DNA from: GCA-002282575 sp964606405
GTDB taxonomy: Bacteria; Pseudomonadota; Gammaproteobacteria; Thiomicrospirales; Thiomicrospiraceae
Reading direction: 5' to 3'
Assembly: GCA_964606405.1 (NCBI GenBank)
Contig: CAZSGH010000013.1
Location: 1 to 64,000, forward strand
DNA length: 64,000 nt
Translations under genes and position numbers: made by a program
Shown here: in pieces, positions 33,637 to 42,496 of the stretch
Layout: each line of letters opens with the position of its first letter
How positions within the stretch are numbered: the stretch's first letter is position 1
The notes under the pieces: model-generated
What the model was told of the DNA's origin: nothing
Database searches by the model: none
The model's input: the letters and a program-made list of their open reading frames with translations, nothing else

Positions 33637-34503
33637 TTAAAATAGTAACATTTGTAATTTGCGACGACCTGCTCGAACCAAGTCGGGCTGGCTTGGGTTA
33701 ATCATATCAAATAATTTGAGTAAAGCCTGCTTGGCTGCACCATCGGCAAAGTTTTTATCAACACGAATAATTTGCAAATACATTTCCATTGCATCATTGA
33801 ATTGACGATCCAAAACGGCATAAGCAGCTAATTGGTACAGAGCGAGATGATTACTTGCGTCGGCTTTGAGCTGCGCTGCTAATTCGCTAGGACTGGGCGC
33901 ATCGGCAGTGATGACGGCAAATGACAAGAGTTCAGCGATGGGTTTGCCTTCTTTAGATTCTTTCGCTTCTTTGCCAAGCGCGTTAAACAACTGATTGGCA
34001 TCGGTAAGTCTGCCTTGGGTAATGAAAACCCCGACCAAATCTAAATGAATTTTATAGTTTTCTGGCTCTTCACTCGCCGCTTGGGTAAGCAATGCGATAG
34101 CGTCATCTGCACGACCTTCATTTAAGGCGTGTTTGGCTTGGCTGCGTAAACTTTCTGAAGCACGCGGTGCAATGTGTGGGTCGAGCATCGCGCGAATCTT
34201 TGGCTCTGGTTGTGCGCCCATCTCGGTTTGAATGGCAACGCCATCTTTGAATAGCATTAACGTTGGCAAACTACGCACACCATATTGTTGCGCTAAAGCT
34301 TGCTGCTCGTCGCTATTGACCAAGGCGAGTACAAATCCACCTGCATATTCAACCGCGAGCTTTTCGAGCAAGGGTTTGAGTTGGCGACAAGGCGAACACC
34401 AGCTCGCCCAAAAGTCGACCAGTACGGGTTTTTGAGACGATAGGGCGAGTAATTCGGCGAAGTTTTCTTGTGTTGCGTTGATAATAAAGGGGCTATTGCT
34501 CAT
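33637..34503 (-). CDS. ybbN: Thioredoxin-TPR chaperone-like protein (CnoX/YbbN)
   Basis: Protein of 288 residues with an N-terminal thioredoxin domain (1-105) and C-terminal TPR-like helices, the YbbN/CnoX layout. In E. coli, CnoX holds unfolded proteins under bleach stress and works with GroEL. The redox motif here is WCSPC (Cys36 and Cys39), a full CXXC pair, whereas E. coli has SXXC, so this version may be an active oxidoreductase. Element copy 6 lies between it and mutS, upstream of its start. Confidence 0.92.
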   Translation of the reverse strand: MSNSPFIINATQENFAELLALSSQKPVLVDFWASWCSPCRQLKPLLEKLAVEYAGGFVLALVNSDEQQALAQQYGVRSLPTLMLFKDGVAIQTEMGAQPEPKIRAMLDPHIAPRASESLRSQAKHALNEGRADDAIALLTQAASEEPENYKIHLDLVGVFITQGRLTDANQLFNALGKEAKESKEGKPIAELLSFAVITADAPSPSELAAQLKADASNHLALYQLAAYAVLDRQFNDAMEMYLQIIRVDKNFADGAAKQALLKLFDMINPSQPDLVRAGRRKLQMLLF

Positions 34504-34530
34504 TTTTGTTATGCCTTATTTAATTCTTGT

Positions 34531-34662
34531 GGAAAGGCTAAAAAGCTACGCTTATTTTTGCCTTTCCCAGTTTGTTTGTTATCTGGTGGAAGGGCTTGAT
34601 GTAAGTCACTCAATGGTTATTTTCCACTCCCTTCCCCCCAGTCCCCCTACCTGTATAGGTTG
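34531..34662 (-). repeat. Two-hairpin intergenic element, copy 6
   Basis: Terminal hairpin on the left: GGAAAGGC...GCCTTTCC around an A/T core, 34531-34567. The base of this stem differs completely from other copies yet is self-complementary. Stem 1 on the minus strand: CTGGGGGGAAGGG with CCCTTCCACCAG. Lies between mutS and ybbN; the mutS stop codon directly abuts the right edge. Confidence 0.85.
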
Positions 34663-37236
34663 TCATAAGTATGTCTTCAACTGGTACAAAAGCTCTAACG
34701 CTTCTCGTGGTGTTAAGCCATCCACATCAATGCCGTTTAATTTATCAACAATGACATCGGCGGTTGGGTTGCTCGAAAATAACGATAGTTGCGCTTGTTT
34801 ATCTGTAATATGCGGGTGCGCTGCTGTTTTTTCAAGCGGGTGTGCACTGGCTTCGAGCTGATGCAGGCGTTGTTGCGCGCGTTTGAGTACTGCTTCTGGC
34901 ATGCCGGCAAGGGCGGCAACGGCGATACCATGACTTTGACTGGCAGCGCCTTGTTCAATTTTGTGCAAGAACACAACTTTGCCATTGTGTTGCATGGCGC
35001 TGACGTGGGCATTAAAGCAGCCCTTGTGCGTATTTTCTAAATCGGTTAGTTCAAAGTAGTGGGTAGCAAATAAACAAAGCGCTCCCAACTCAATGACTTG
35101 CTCGGCAATGGCCCACGCGAGAGACAAGCCATCGTAGGTCGAGGTGCCACGTCCGATTTCGTCCAACAAAATCAGCGAGTTTGGTGTGGCATGATGCAAA
35201 ATATGCGCCGTTTCACTCATTTCGACCATAAAAGTCGAGCGTCCACTGGCTAAATCATCACTGGCACCGATACGCGTAAAGATGCGGTCGATTTGTCCAA
35301 TTTCTGCCGATTGAGCAGGCACAAAACTCCCCATGCACGCCAAAATTGCAATAATGGCACTTTGGCGCATGTAGGTCGATTTACCACCCATGTTAGGACC
35401 TGTAATGAGCATTAGACGTCGTGCTTCATCGAGTTGCGTGTCATTGCTAATAAAAGGCTCACGTAAGACGCTTTCAATCACAGGATGACGACCAGCTGTA
35501 ATGGTCAGTCCTCTTTCGTTATTAAAGCTGGGGCGATGCCATTGTAGCGATAAAGCGCGTTCAGCAAGCGTGCTAATTGCATCACACTCTGCCAGCGCGT
35601 TAGCAATAGGTGTCAGTACATGAAGGTGTTGCTGACATAACGCAATCAGCTCTGCATAAAGTGCGCGTTCACGGGCAAGTGCTTTTTCATCGGCTTGCAA
35701 TACTTTGGTTTCATGGGCTTTTAGCTCTGGCGTGATATAGCGCTCAGAGTTTTTTATGGTCTGACGACGAATATAGTCATCGGGTAAGACTGTGTCATCA
35801 CTGCGTGAAATTTCGATATAAAAGCCATGTACACGGTTATAACCCACCTTGAGGGTGTTAATTCCCGTACGTTCGCGCTCGCGTGTTTCCAGTGCCAGTA
35901 GATAATCGCCACCATCTTTTTGCAGGCTGCGCCATTCGTCCAATTCAGTATCGTATCCTGCTGCAAAAACACCCCCATCACGAATCAATAGCGGCAAGCT
36001 TTCTGCTAATGCACGGTTAAGATGCTGTTGCAGTTCGGGCTGGGGGACAAGTTGCGCCGCCAGCGCTGCGAGGGCAGGTTGTTGACTCAATAGATTTTGT
36101 AATGTGGGTAATTGAGCAAGCGTTTGTTCGATTTGACGCAATTCTCGTGGTCGGACCCTGGTTAGGGCGACGCGCGTTAAAATACGCTCTAGGTCACAAC
36201 ATAAGCCCAAAGTTTCTCGTGCTTTCTCGAGTTGGCTCTGATCTTGCACAAAGCAGCTTACAGCATCTAGTCTGGCATTAATGGCTTGCGCATTGCGTAG
36301 CGGTTGATGCAACCAACGACGTAATAAGCGACTGCCCATCGCAGTTTTGCAACGATCAATTACTGACAGTAACGTATTGCTGTTACCGCCCGATAGATTG
36401 GTATCTAGTTCTAAATTGCGGCGGGTGGTGGCATCGATTAGTAAATAGTCATCGAGCGCATAGCTGTGAATGCTACTAACATGCTCAAGTGTCTGTTGAT
36501 GACTATGTTGGGCATAACGCAAGGCAGCAGCAGCTGCGCCTGTGGCAAAAGGCATGGTTTCTAGTCCAAACGCATGAAGGTTGTGTACCTTAAAATGCTG
36601 ACATAAGCGCTCTTTTCCCTGTGTCGCATCGAAATGCCACGCAGGATAGGGGCTGATCGCTGGGTTGTTCACGAGATTGTCAGGTAACACTAACGTTTCT
36701 GGCCAAAGGATTTCAGCAGGTTGTAAGCGTGATAGCTCGTTCGCTAATGCGGTTGTAGAAATTTCGGTGGCATAAAAGCGATTGCTACTGATATCGAGTA
36801 CGGCAATGCCTACTGTTTCTTTATGTGGGTTGAGTGCAACGAGTAAACAGTCGCGCTTGTCTTCTAATAATGCATCTTCTGTTAACGTGCCTGGGGTGAC
36901 AATACGCACGACTTTGCGTTCGACAATGCCCTTGCCTTGACCTGGCTCGCTGACTTGCTCGGCAATGGCAACCGAACGTCCGAGTTTCACTAGTCTTGTT
37001 AAATAGTTTTCGAGCGTATGCACGGGTACCCCAGCCATCGGAATGGGGCTACCAGCTGATTGTCCACGATGGGTCAGTGTTAATTCGAGCAGCTGTGCTG
37101 CTTCTTTGGCATCGTCATAAAATAATTCGTAAAAATCACCCATACGATAGAGCAAGAGTTTATCTGCATTTTCTGCTTTCAGAGAAAAGTACTGTTGCAT
37201 CATGGGGGTGTGTGGGCTTGCGGCGGCTTTGGTCAT
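34663..37236 (-). CDS. mutS: DNA mismatch repair protein MutS
   Basis: Protein of 857 residues that recognises mismatches and starts repair with MutL. Mismatch-reading motif GDFYELF near residue 33; Walker A GPNMGGKSTYMRQ; Walker B region LILLDEIGRGTSTYDG; C-terminal helix-turn-helix near AVLKRAQQRLHQLE. Full length. The stop codon lies at the boundary with element copy 6, and element copy 7 is upstream, so both flanks of mutS carry the repeat. Confidence 0.97.
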   Translation of the reverse strand: MTKAAASPHTPMMQQYFSLKAENADKLLLYRMGDFYELFYDDAKEAAQLLELTLTHRGQSAGSPIPMAGVPVHTLENYLTRLVKLGRSVAIAEQVSEPGQGKGIVERKVVRIVTPGTLTEDALLEDKRDCLLVALNPHKETVGIAVLDISSNRFYATEISTTALANELSRLQPAEILWPETLVLPDNLVNNPAISPYPAWHFDATQGKERLCQHFKVHNLHAFGLETMPFATGAAAAALRYAQHSHQQTLEHVSSIHSYALDDYLLIDATTRRNLELDTNLSGGNSNTLLSVIDRCKTAMGSRLLRRWLHQPLRNAQAINARLDAVSCFVQDQSQLEKARETLGLCCDLERILTRVALTRVRPRELRQIEQTLAQLPTLQNLLSQQPALAALAAQLVPQPELQQHLNRALAESLPLLIRDGGVFAAGYDTELDEWRSLQKDGGDYLLALETRERERTGINTLKVGYNRVHGFYIEISRSDDTVLPDDYIRRQTIKNSERYITPELKAHETKVLQADEKALARERALYAELIALCQQHLHVLTPIANALAECDAISTLAERALSLQWHRPSFNNERGLTITAGRHPVIESVLREPFISNDTQLDEARRLMLITGPNMGGKSTYMRQSAIIAILACMGSFVPAQSAEIGQIDRIFTRIGASDDLASGRSTFMVEMSETAHILHHATPNSLILLDEIGRGTSTYDGLSLAWAIAEQVIELGALCLFATHYFELTDLENTHKGCFNAHVSAMQHNGKVVFLHKIEQGAASQSHGIAVAALAGMPEAVLKRAQQRLHQLEASAHPLEKTAAHPHITDKQAQLSLFSSNPTADVIVDKLNGIDVDGLTPREALELLYQLKTYL

Positions 37237-37390
37237 AGTTGTTGATTCGTTTATCTGTGGTATTTCGACATTTTACTAAAAAATAGTCGTGCTGCTTTGA
37301 ATTGTTATTTTTATTCTGATAATTTAACCTTTGTTGACTTGCCATCCTACCAAGTCATGGCGCATTATATGAAATAAATACGGTATAAGG

Positions 37391-37537
37391 GCGGCTCTAA
37401 AAACGCAACGGGTTGGAGGTCTGGAGGAAGGGAGCGTTGGAAACAACATCTACCCATTGAGTTAACCCCCTTCCTTCAGCCAAAAAACAAACTTGGGAAG
37501 TCTAAAAATCAGCCTAGCGAGGTTTTTAGAGGTTCTC
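37391..37537 (+). repeat. Two-hairpin intergenic element, copy 7
   Basis: Stem 1: CTGGAGGAAGGG with CCCTTCCTTCAG (subfamily B; one G-U pair, no mismatch). Terminal hairpin TCTAAAAAT...GTTTTTAGA, 37501-37530. The left end CTCTAAAAAC is an exact reverse complement of GTTTTTAGAG at the right end, a clear terminal inverted repeat. Lies in the divergent gap between mutS and pncC. Confidence 0.87.
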
Positions 37538-37557
37538 ATAACTAACGAGTGTGTGTA

Positions 37558-38052
37558 ATGCGAGAAAAAATTCTACAAAAAGTGACGGAGCTATCTCAAG
37601 CCTTATTGAAAGCAAAGGTCATGGTTGCAACAGCTGAATCTTGTACGGGCGGCATGGTTGCAGAAGCCTTAACAGCTGTTGCAGGTAGTTCGGCGTGGTT
37701 CGAGCGAGCTTTTATTGCCTATAGTTACGAGTCGAAATATGAAATGCTTGGTGTTCATCCTTTAACCATTCAAGAGCATGGTTCTGTTAGTAAGCAATGT
37801 GTGGAAGAAATGGCAATTGGTGCGCTTCAAAATGCGCATGTCCAGTTGACCGTTGCTTTGTCGGGTATTGCTGGTCCAGATGGTGCTTCGGCAGGTAAGC
37901 CAGTTGGTACGGTATGGATTGCTTGGGCGGGTCAACATATGTCTGTTGTGTCACAACGTTTTCAATTCGACGGTGATCGTGATTCGGTTAGGGAACAAGC
38001 TACGCTCGCTGCTTTGGAAGGAATGCATGAGCGCTTGCATCATATCGAGTAG
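37558..38052 (+). CDS. pncC: Nicotinamide-nucleotide amidohydrolase PncC (CinA C-terminal type)
   Basis: Protein of 164 residues that deamidates NMN to nicotinate mononucleotide in NAD recycling. Typical motifs: ATAESCTGGMVAEALTAVAGSS, SYESKYEMLGV, ALSGIAGPDGAS and GKPVGTVWIAW. The ATG at 37558 is preferred over a GTG nine bases earlier. pncC upstream of recA is a common gammaproteobacterial order. Confidence 0.94.
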   Translation: MREKILQKVTELSQALLKAKVMVATAESCTGGMVAEALTAVAGSSAWFERAFIAYSYESKYEMLGVHPLTIQEHGSVSKQCVEEMAIGALQNAHVQLTVALSGIAGPDGASAGKPVGTVWIAWAGQHMSVVSQRFQFDGDRDSVREQATLAALEGMHERLHHIE

Positions 38053-38065
38053 AAAGTTTCTACAA

Positions 38066-38091
38066 TTAAAATGACGCCTTGCTCGTTTTAA
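38066..38091. repeat. Solo hairpin resembling the end of the two-hairpin element
   Basis: TTAAAA and TTTTAA flank GACGCCTTGCTCG-like loop sequence, close to the terminal hairpin of copy 12 (which has ACTGCCTCGCTT). Stem 1 is missing, so this looks like a broken copy or independent end, just after pncC. Confidence 0.4.
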
Positions 38092-38133
38092 GCGCTACCT
38101 AGTCGTTTCGCCTTTCATTTTTCGCTTTTGTGA

Positions 38134-38162
38134 CAATGGGGATTAGCCCATTGTTTCGTTTT
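38134..38162 (+). terminator. Likely terminator of pncC
   Basis: CAATGGG (38134-38140) and CCCATTG (38147-38153) form a seven-pair stem with a short loop, followed by TTTCGTTTT. Located between pncC and recA. Confidence 0.55.
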
Positions 38163-38240
38163 ATGCGATAATTTGCGATTGCAAAAGACACGCTTCGTCT
38201 TACGTGTGCTTCCTTAACTTGGCAGGAGAATATTTAACCG

Positions 38241-39263
38241 ATGGATGAGCAAAAAAAACAGGCACTTAGCGCCGCTTTGTCACAGATTGAAAAGCAATTT
38301 GGTAAAGGTTCGATCATGCGTTTGGGCGATGGTACTGCCATGCGCGATATTCAGGTTGTTTCCACTGGTTCATTAGGGTTGGATATTGCGCTAGGCGCTG
38401 GCGGTTTGCCGCGTGGTCGTATTGTTGAGATTTACGGACCAGAATCGTCTGGTAAAACAACATTAGCGTTACATATTGTTGCCGAGATTCAAAAAGCGGG
38501 CGGTACAGCCGCTTTCGTTGATGCTGAGCATGCATTAGACCCAAGCTATGCTGAAAAATTAGGTGTTAACCTAAAGGAATTACTGATTTCTCAGCCAGAT
38601 AATGGTGAACAAGCCCTTGAAATTACCGATATGCTGGTTCGCTCTGGTGGCGTTGAAGTGGTTGTCGTCGATTCGGTTGCTGCCTTAACGCCCAAAGCCG
38701 AGATTGAAGGCGATATGGGTGATTCGCACATGGGGTTACAAGCGCGTTTGATGTCGCAAGCGCTGCGTAAACTGACAGGTAGTATCAGCCGTACCAATAC
38801 CTTAGTGATTTTCATTAACCAAATTCGTATGAAGATTGGTGTGATGTTCGGTAGTCCAGAAACAACAACGGGTGGTAATGCGCTGAAGTTTTACGCTTCT
38901 GTTCGTTTAGATGTGCGTCGTATTGGCGCGGTCAAAAAAGGCGAAGATATTTTGGGCAACCAAACCAAAGTTAAGGTTGTTAAGAATAAAATTGCACCCC
39001 CATTTAAAGAAGTTGAATTTGAAATTCTGTATGGCGAAGGCATTTCGCGTGAAGGCGAAATTATCGATTTAGCATCGGATTTAAAAATTATTGATAAATC
39101 AGGTTCTTGGTATAGCTATAAAGGCGAAAAAATTGGTCAAGGTAAAGACAATGTGCGCCAACACCTTAAAGCAAATCCAGAATTAATGGCTGATTTAGAT
39201 GCGCAAATTCGTGCCATTAAGTTGCCAACAGCCAACACGACGTCTGGTGATGGTGCAGCCTGA
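38241..39263 (+). CDS. recA: Recombinase RecA
   Basis: Protein of 340 residues for homologous recombination and SOS induction. Walker A GPESSGKTTLAL, then VDAEHALDPSYA, VVVDSVAALTPKAEIEG and NQIRMKIGVMFG, all standard. Strong ribosome site GGCAGGAG. Reading the 188 bp upstream by eye I saw no CTG-N10-CAG LexA box. recX overlaps the last 14 bp. Confidence 0.98.
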   Translation: MDEQKKQALSAALSQIEKQFGKGSIMRLGDGTAMRDIQVVSTGSLGLDIALGAGGLPRGRIVEIYGPESSGKTTLALHIVAEIQKAGGTAAFVDAEHALDPSYAEKLGVNLKELLISQPDNGEQALEITDMLVRSGGVEVVVVDSVAALTPKAEIEGDMGDSHMGLQARLMSQALRKLTGSISRTNTLVIFINQIRMKIGVMFGSPETTTGGNALKFYASVRLDVRRIGAVKKGEDILGNQTKVKVVKNKIAPPFKEVEFEILYGEGISREGEIIDLASDLKIIDKSGSWYSYKGEKIGQGKDNVRQHLKANPELMADLDAQIRAIKLPTANTTSGDGAA

Positions 39264-39714
39264 TTGTTATCAGCAGGTTAAAAATAAAGCCGTGCAGCTG
39301 CTTGCCATTCGTGAGCATGGCTCGGCTGAGTTAGCGCGCAAGCTTAAACAAAAACACCCCGATTGTTTTGATGTGATTGATGATGTGCTCGCTGAATTGG
39401 AAACGATTGGCTATTTAAATGAAGTGCGGTATGTCGAAGCCTTTATCCGTAAAGAGCAAGCACTTGGGCACGGACTTCATCGCATTAAAGCTGCCTTGCG
39501 TGAAAAAGGTGCCGATGAACATTGTGTCAGTGATGTGCTCGCTGCCGATGAAACAGATTGGATTCAACTGGCGCGTCAAGTCAGAGTTAAAAAATTTGAA
39601 GAAGCACTACAAAACGATCGGGTGGAAAGTGCGGCACAAATGCGATTTTTAAGTTATCGTGGTTTCGATAGTGACACGATAAGATATGTATTAAAAAATT
39701 TGAGTGATGATTGA
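39250..39714 (+). CDS. recX: Regulatory protein RecX
   Basis: Helical protein of 154 residues that restrains RecA filaments. Repeats of three-helix units: KAVQLLAIREHGSAELARKL, VEAFIRKEQALGHGLHRIK, and MRFLSYRGFDSDTIRYVL at the end. Start at the ATG at 39250 inside recA gives a 14-bp overlap; its stop codon shares one base with the alaS ATG, so the three genes are tightly coupled. Confidence 0.93.
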   Translation: MVQPDCYQQVKNKAVQLLAIREHGSAELARKLKQKHPDCFDVIDDVLAELETIGYLNEVRYVEAFIRKEQALGHGLHRIKAALREKGADEHCVSDVLAADETDWIQLARQVRVKKFEEALQNDRVESAAQMRFLSYRGFDSDTIRYVLKNLSDD

Positions 39715-42320
39715 TGAAAAACCTAACCTCTGCACAAATTCGCGATACTTTTTCTGGCTATTTTGCTGAAAAAGGTCATGCGTCTGTCCATTCTTCTCCC
39801 GTTGTTCCAGGTAACGATCCGACGTTACTCTTTACCAACGCGGGCATGGTGCAGTTTAAAGATGTGTTTTTAGGTCAAGATAAACGCGCTTATAACCGTG
39901 CCGTTAGTGTTCAGCGTTGTATTCGTGCGGGTGGTAAGCATAACGATTTAGATAACGTTGGCTATACAGCGCGTCATCATACCTTTTTTGAAATGCTCGG
40001 AAACTTCAGTTTTGGCGATTATTTTAAGCGTGATGCGATTTTCTTTGCCTGGGAATTACTCACCAAAAAACTAGAGATTCCAGCGAGCAAGCTGTGGGTA
40101 ACCGTTTTTGAGGATGATGACGAAGCAGCAGAGATTTGGCTAAACGAAGTGGGTGTGCCTGCTGATCGTTTATCGCGTTGTGGTGCTAAAGATAACTTCT
40201 GGTCGATGGGCGATACGGGTCCTTGTGGTCCTTGCTCCGAAATTTTCTACGATCACGGTGAAGCCGTTGCGGGTGGCCCACCAGGTTCACCAGATGCTGA
40301 TGGTGATCGCTATATCGAAATTTGGAACTTGGTGTTTATGCAGTTCGACCGTTCTGCTGACGGCACGCTAACGCCATTGCCTAAACCTTCGGTCGATACA
40401 GGCATGGGTTTAGAACGTTTGGCTGCCGTGTTGCAGGGGGTTCATAGTAACTACGAAATCGATACCTTTGTCACGCTAATCGATGCTGTTCGCGCTTTTG
40501 CACCGCAAACCGATATTAAGCATCCGTCATTACGTGTGATTGCGGATCATATTCGCAGCACAGGTTTTATGATTGTCGATGGTGTCTTACCTTCGAATGA
40601 AGGACGTGGTTATGTTTTGCGTCGAATTATTCGTCGTGCATTACGTCATGGTAACAAGCTGGGTATCACAGGACACTTTTTCCATCAATTAGTTGCGCCT
40701 TTGGTGGCAACGATGGGCGAGGCGTACCCCGAACTGAAAGATGCGCAAGCACGTGTCGAAAAAGCCTTGTTACAAGAAGAAGAGCGCTTTGCGATTACCC
40801 TAGCTAATGGTATGAAATTATTAACCGAAGCGCTGACCCAGTTAAAGGGTACTGAACTGTCAGGTGAGTTAGTATTCAAGCTTTACGATACCTATGGCTT
40901 CCCTGTTGACCTAACCGCTGACGTAGCGCGTGAGCATAATCTGACGCTTGACGAAGCTGGCTTCGAGCGCGAAATGCAAGCACAACGTGAACGTGCGCGT
41001 AAAGCCAGCAGCTTTGCCACTGGTGAAGCGGGCGTTACCGATTTCCATCAAGCAACAACCTTTGTTGGCTATGATACCGATTGCACAGAGGTTAGCATTG
41101 CAGCGCTATTTGTCGGCGGCGAGCGTCGATTCGATGTTGCTGCGGGTGAACAGGCATTAGTGGTGCTCAATCAATCGCCATTTTATGCCGAGTCGGGCGG
41201 TCAGGTAGGTGATACAGGCAGTTTAACCAGCGGTATGAATTCTGCTGCGGTTATCGACACACAAAAACAAGGCGATATGTGGGTACATCGCGTCGATGTC
41301 ACTGCAGGAACGCTCAGCGAAGGCATGACACTCACTGCTCAGGTCGATGCAACGGCGCGCGCGGCTGTGTCGCGTCATCACTCGGCAACTCACCTATTAC
41401 ACGCTGCATTACGCAATGTGTTGGGTGAGCATGTCGAGCAGAAAGGTTCTTTGGTTAATGCTCAAGGATTACGTTTCGACTTTTCTCATGGTGAATCGGT
41501 GACACAAACACAAATCTATGCAATCGAAGCCATTGCCAATGCTAATGTGGTGCGTAACCTACCTGTCGATATTCAACAAATGTCGATTGATGCGGCTAAA
41601 GCTAAGGGCGCGATGGCGCTCTTTGGTGAAAAGTACGGCGATGTGGTGCGTGTTGTCGATATGGGTGATGCATCAATCGAATTGTGTGGCGGTATTCATG
41701 TGCGCCAAACGGGTGAAATCGGCTTAATTAAAATTGTCACCGAAACAGCCGTAGCCTCTGGTGTGCGTCGTATCGAAGCGGTTGCTGGCTTGCAGGCGAT
41801 GCAAACCGTACAACAGCAAGATGCGCAGCTTGCTGCCTTGTCAGGCAATTTAAAAGTATCACGAGATAAAATTAGCGATCGTATCGATGCGATGGCAGCA
41901 CAAATTAAGGCACTGGAAAAGCAAGTCGAAAACGCGAACTTAGCAGTTGCTTTGGCCAAAGTCCCCGAATTAATGGCCGGTGCCCATAGTCTTGCGATGG
42001 GTAAATTGATTGTGGCGCAGTTGGCGGATATTGATGCAAAAGCTTTGCGCGAGTTAGCAGAGCAGCTACGCGATAAGTGTCAGCCAGCCGCTGTGGTATT
42101 AGCCAGTGTGTCGGGCGATAAAATCACACTCGTTTCAGCGGTGAGCAAAGCCTTACATGCGACTGTTAAAGCGGGTGACGTGGTTTCTGGTTTAGCGGTT
42201 GCTGTCGGTGGTAAAGGCGGTGGTCGTCCTGATTGTGCGCAAGCAGGCGGCTCCGATATTGCTGCGTTACCAGCAGCGCTAGCGGCCGTTAAAGAAATGT
42301 TAACGACGAAAATGATTTAA
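39714..42320 (+). CDS. alaS: Alanyl-tRNA synthetase
   Basis: Synthetase of 868 residues. Class II catalytic core (SSPVVPGNDPTLLFTNAGM, MLGNFSFGDYFK), editing domain with HHSATHLLHAALR and CGGIHVRQTG (zinc ligands), and a C-terminal oligomerisation and glycine-rich domain ending GGKGGGRPDCAQAGG. The ATG at 39714 shares a base with the recX stop; an in-frame TTG precedes it. The recA-recX-alaS order is conserved in many relatives. Confidence 0.97.
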   Translation: MKNLTSAQIRDTFSGYFAEKGHASVHSSPVVPGNDPTLLFTNAGMVQFKDVFLGQDKRAYNRAVSVQRCIRAGGKHNDLDNVGYTARHHTFFEMLGNFSFGDYFKRDAIFFAWELLTKKLEIPASKLWVTVFEDDDEAAEIWLNEVGVPADRLSRCGAKDNFWSMGDTGPCGPCSEIFYDHGEAVAGGPPGSPDADGDRYIEIWNLVFMQFDRSADGTLTPLPKPSVDTGMGLERLAAVLQGVHSNYEIDTFVTLIDAVRAFAPQTDIKHPSLRVIADHIRSTGFMIVDGVLPSNEGRGYVLRRIIRRALRHGNKLGITGHFFHQLVAPLVATMGEAYPELKDAQARVEKALLQEEERFAITLANGMKLLTEALTQLKGTELSGELVFKLYDTYGFPVDLTADVAREHNLTLDEAGFEREMQAQRERARKASSFATGEAGVTDFHQATTFVGYDTDCTEVSIAALFVGGERRFDVAAGEQALVVLNQSPFYAESGGQVGDTGSLTSGMNSAAVIDTQKQGDMWVHRVDVTAGTLSEGMTLTAQVDATARAAVSRHHSATHLLHAALRNVLGEHVEQKGSLVNAQGLRFDFSHGESVTQTQIYAIEAIANANVVRNLPVDIQQMSIDAAKAKGAMALFGEKYGDVVRVVDMGDASIELCGGIHVRQTGEIGLIKIVTETAVASGVRRIEAVAGLQAMQTVQQQDAQLAALSGNLKVSRDKISDRIDAMAAQIKALEKQVENANLAVALAKVPELMAGAHSLAMGKLIVAQLADIDAKALRELAEQLRDKCQPAAVVLASVSGDKITLVSAVSKALHATVKAGDVVSGLAVAVGGKGGGRPDCAQAGGSDIAALPAALAAVKEMLTTKMI

Positions 42321-42327
42321 GTAAATT

Positions 42328-42462
42328 CTGAATCATGTGCTTTGCACACGCTTCAGACTTCTTACGTTTTTTATTGGTTGGTGTAAGGGGATATTTTTAA
42401 GGTGTTAGATGCTAATTATTTTAACCCCTTCCCCCAAGCCCCCAACCCGTTTTAGTTTTTCA
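42328..42462 (-). repeat. Two-hairpin intergenic element, copy 8 (divergent)
   Basis: Terminal hairpin CTGAATCATGTGC...GCACACGCTTCAG at 42328-42356 has an unrelated primary sequence but the same position and shape. Stem 1 on the minus strand: TTGGGGGAAGGGG with CCCCTTACACCAA (two mismatches, TTGG/CCAA version). Lies between alaS and lysC, starting 7 bp after the alaS stop codon. Confidence 0.75.
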
Positions 42463-42496
42463 GATAGTTTATTTTTTTGGGAAGTAGTAAGTAAAA

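Noticed and set aside
36996..37238. Plus-strand frame over the mutS start
   Set aside because: Antisense to the conserved N-terminal domain of mutS with no supporting features.
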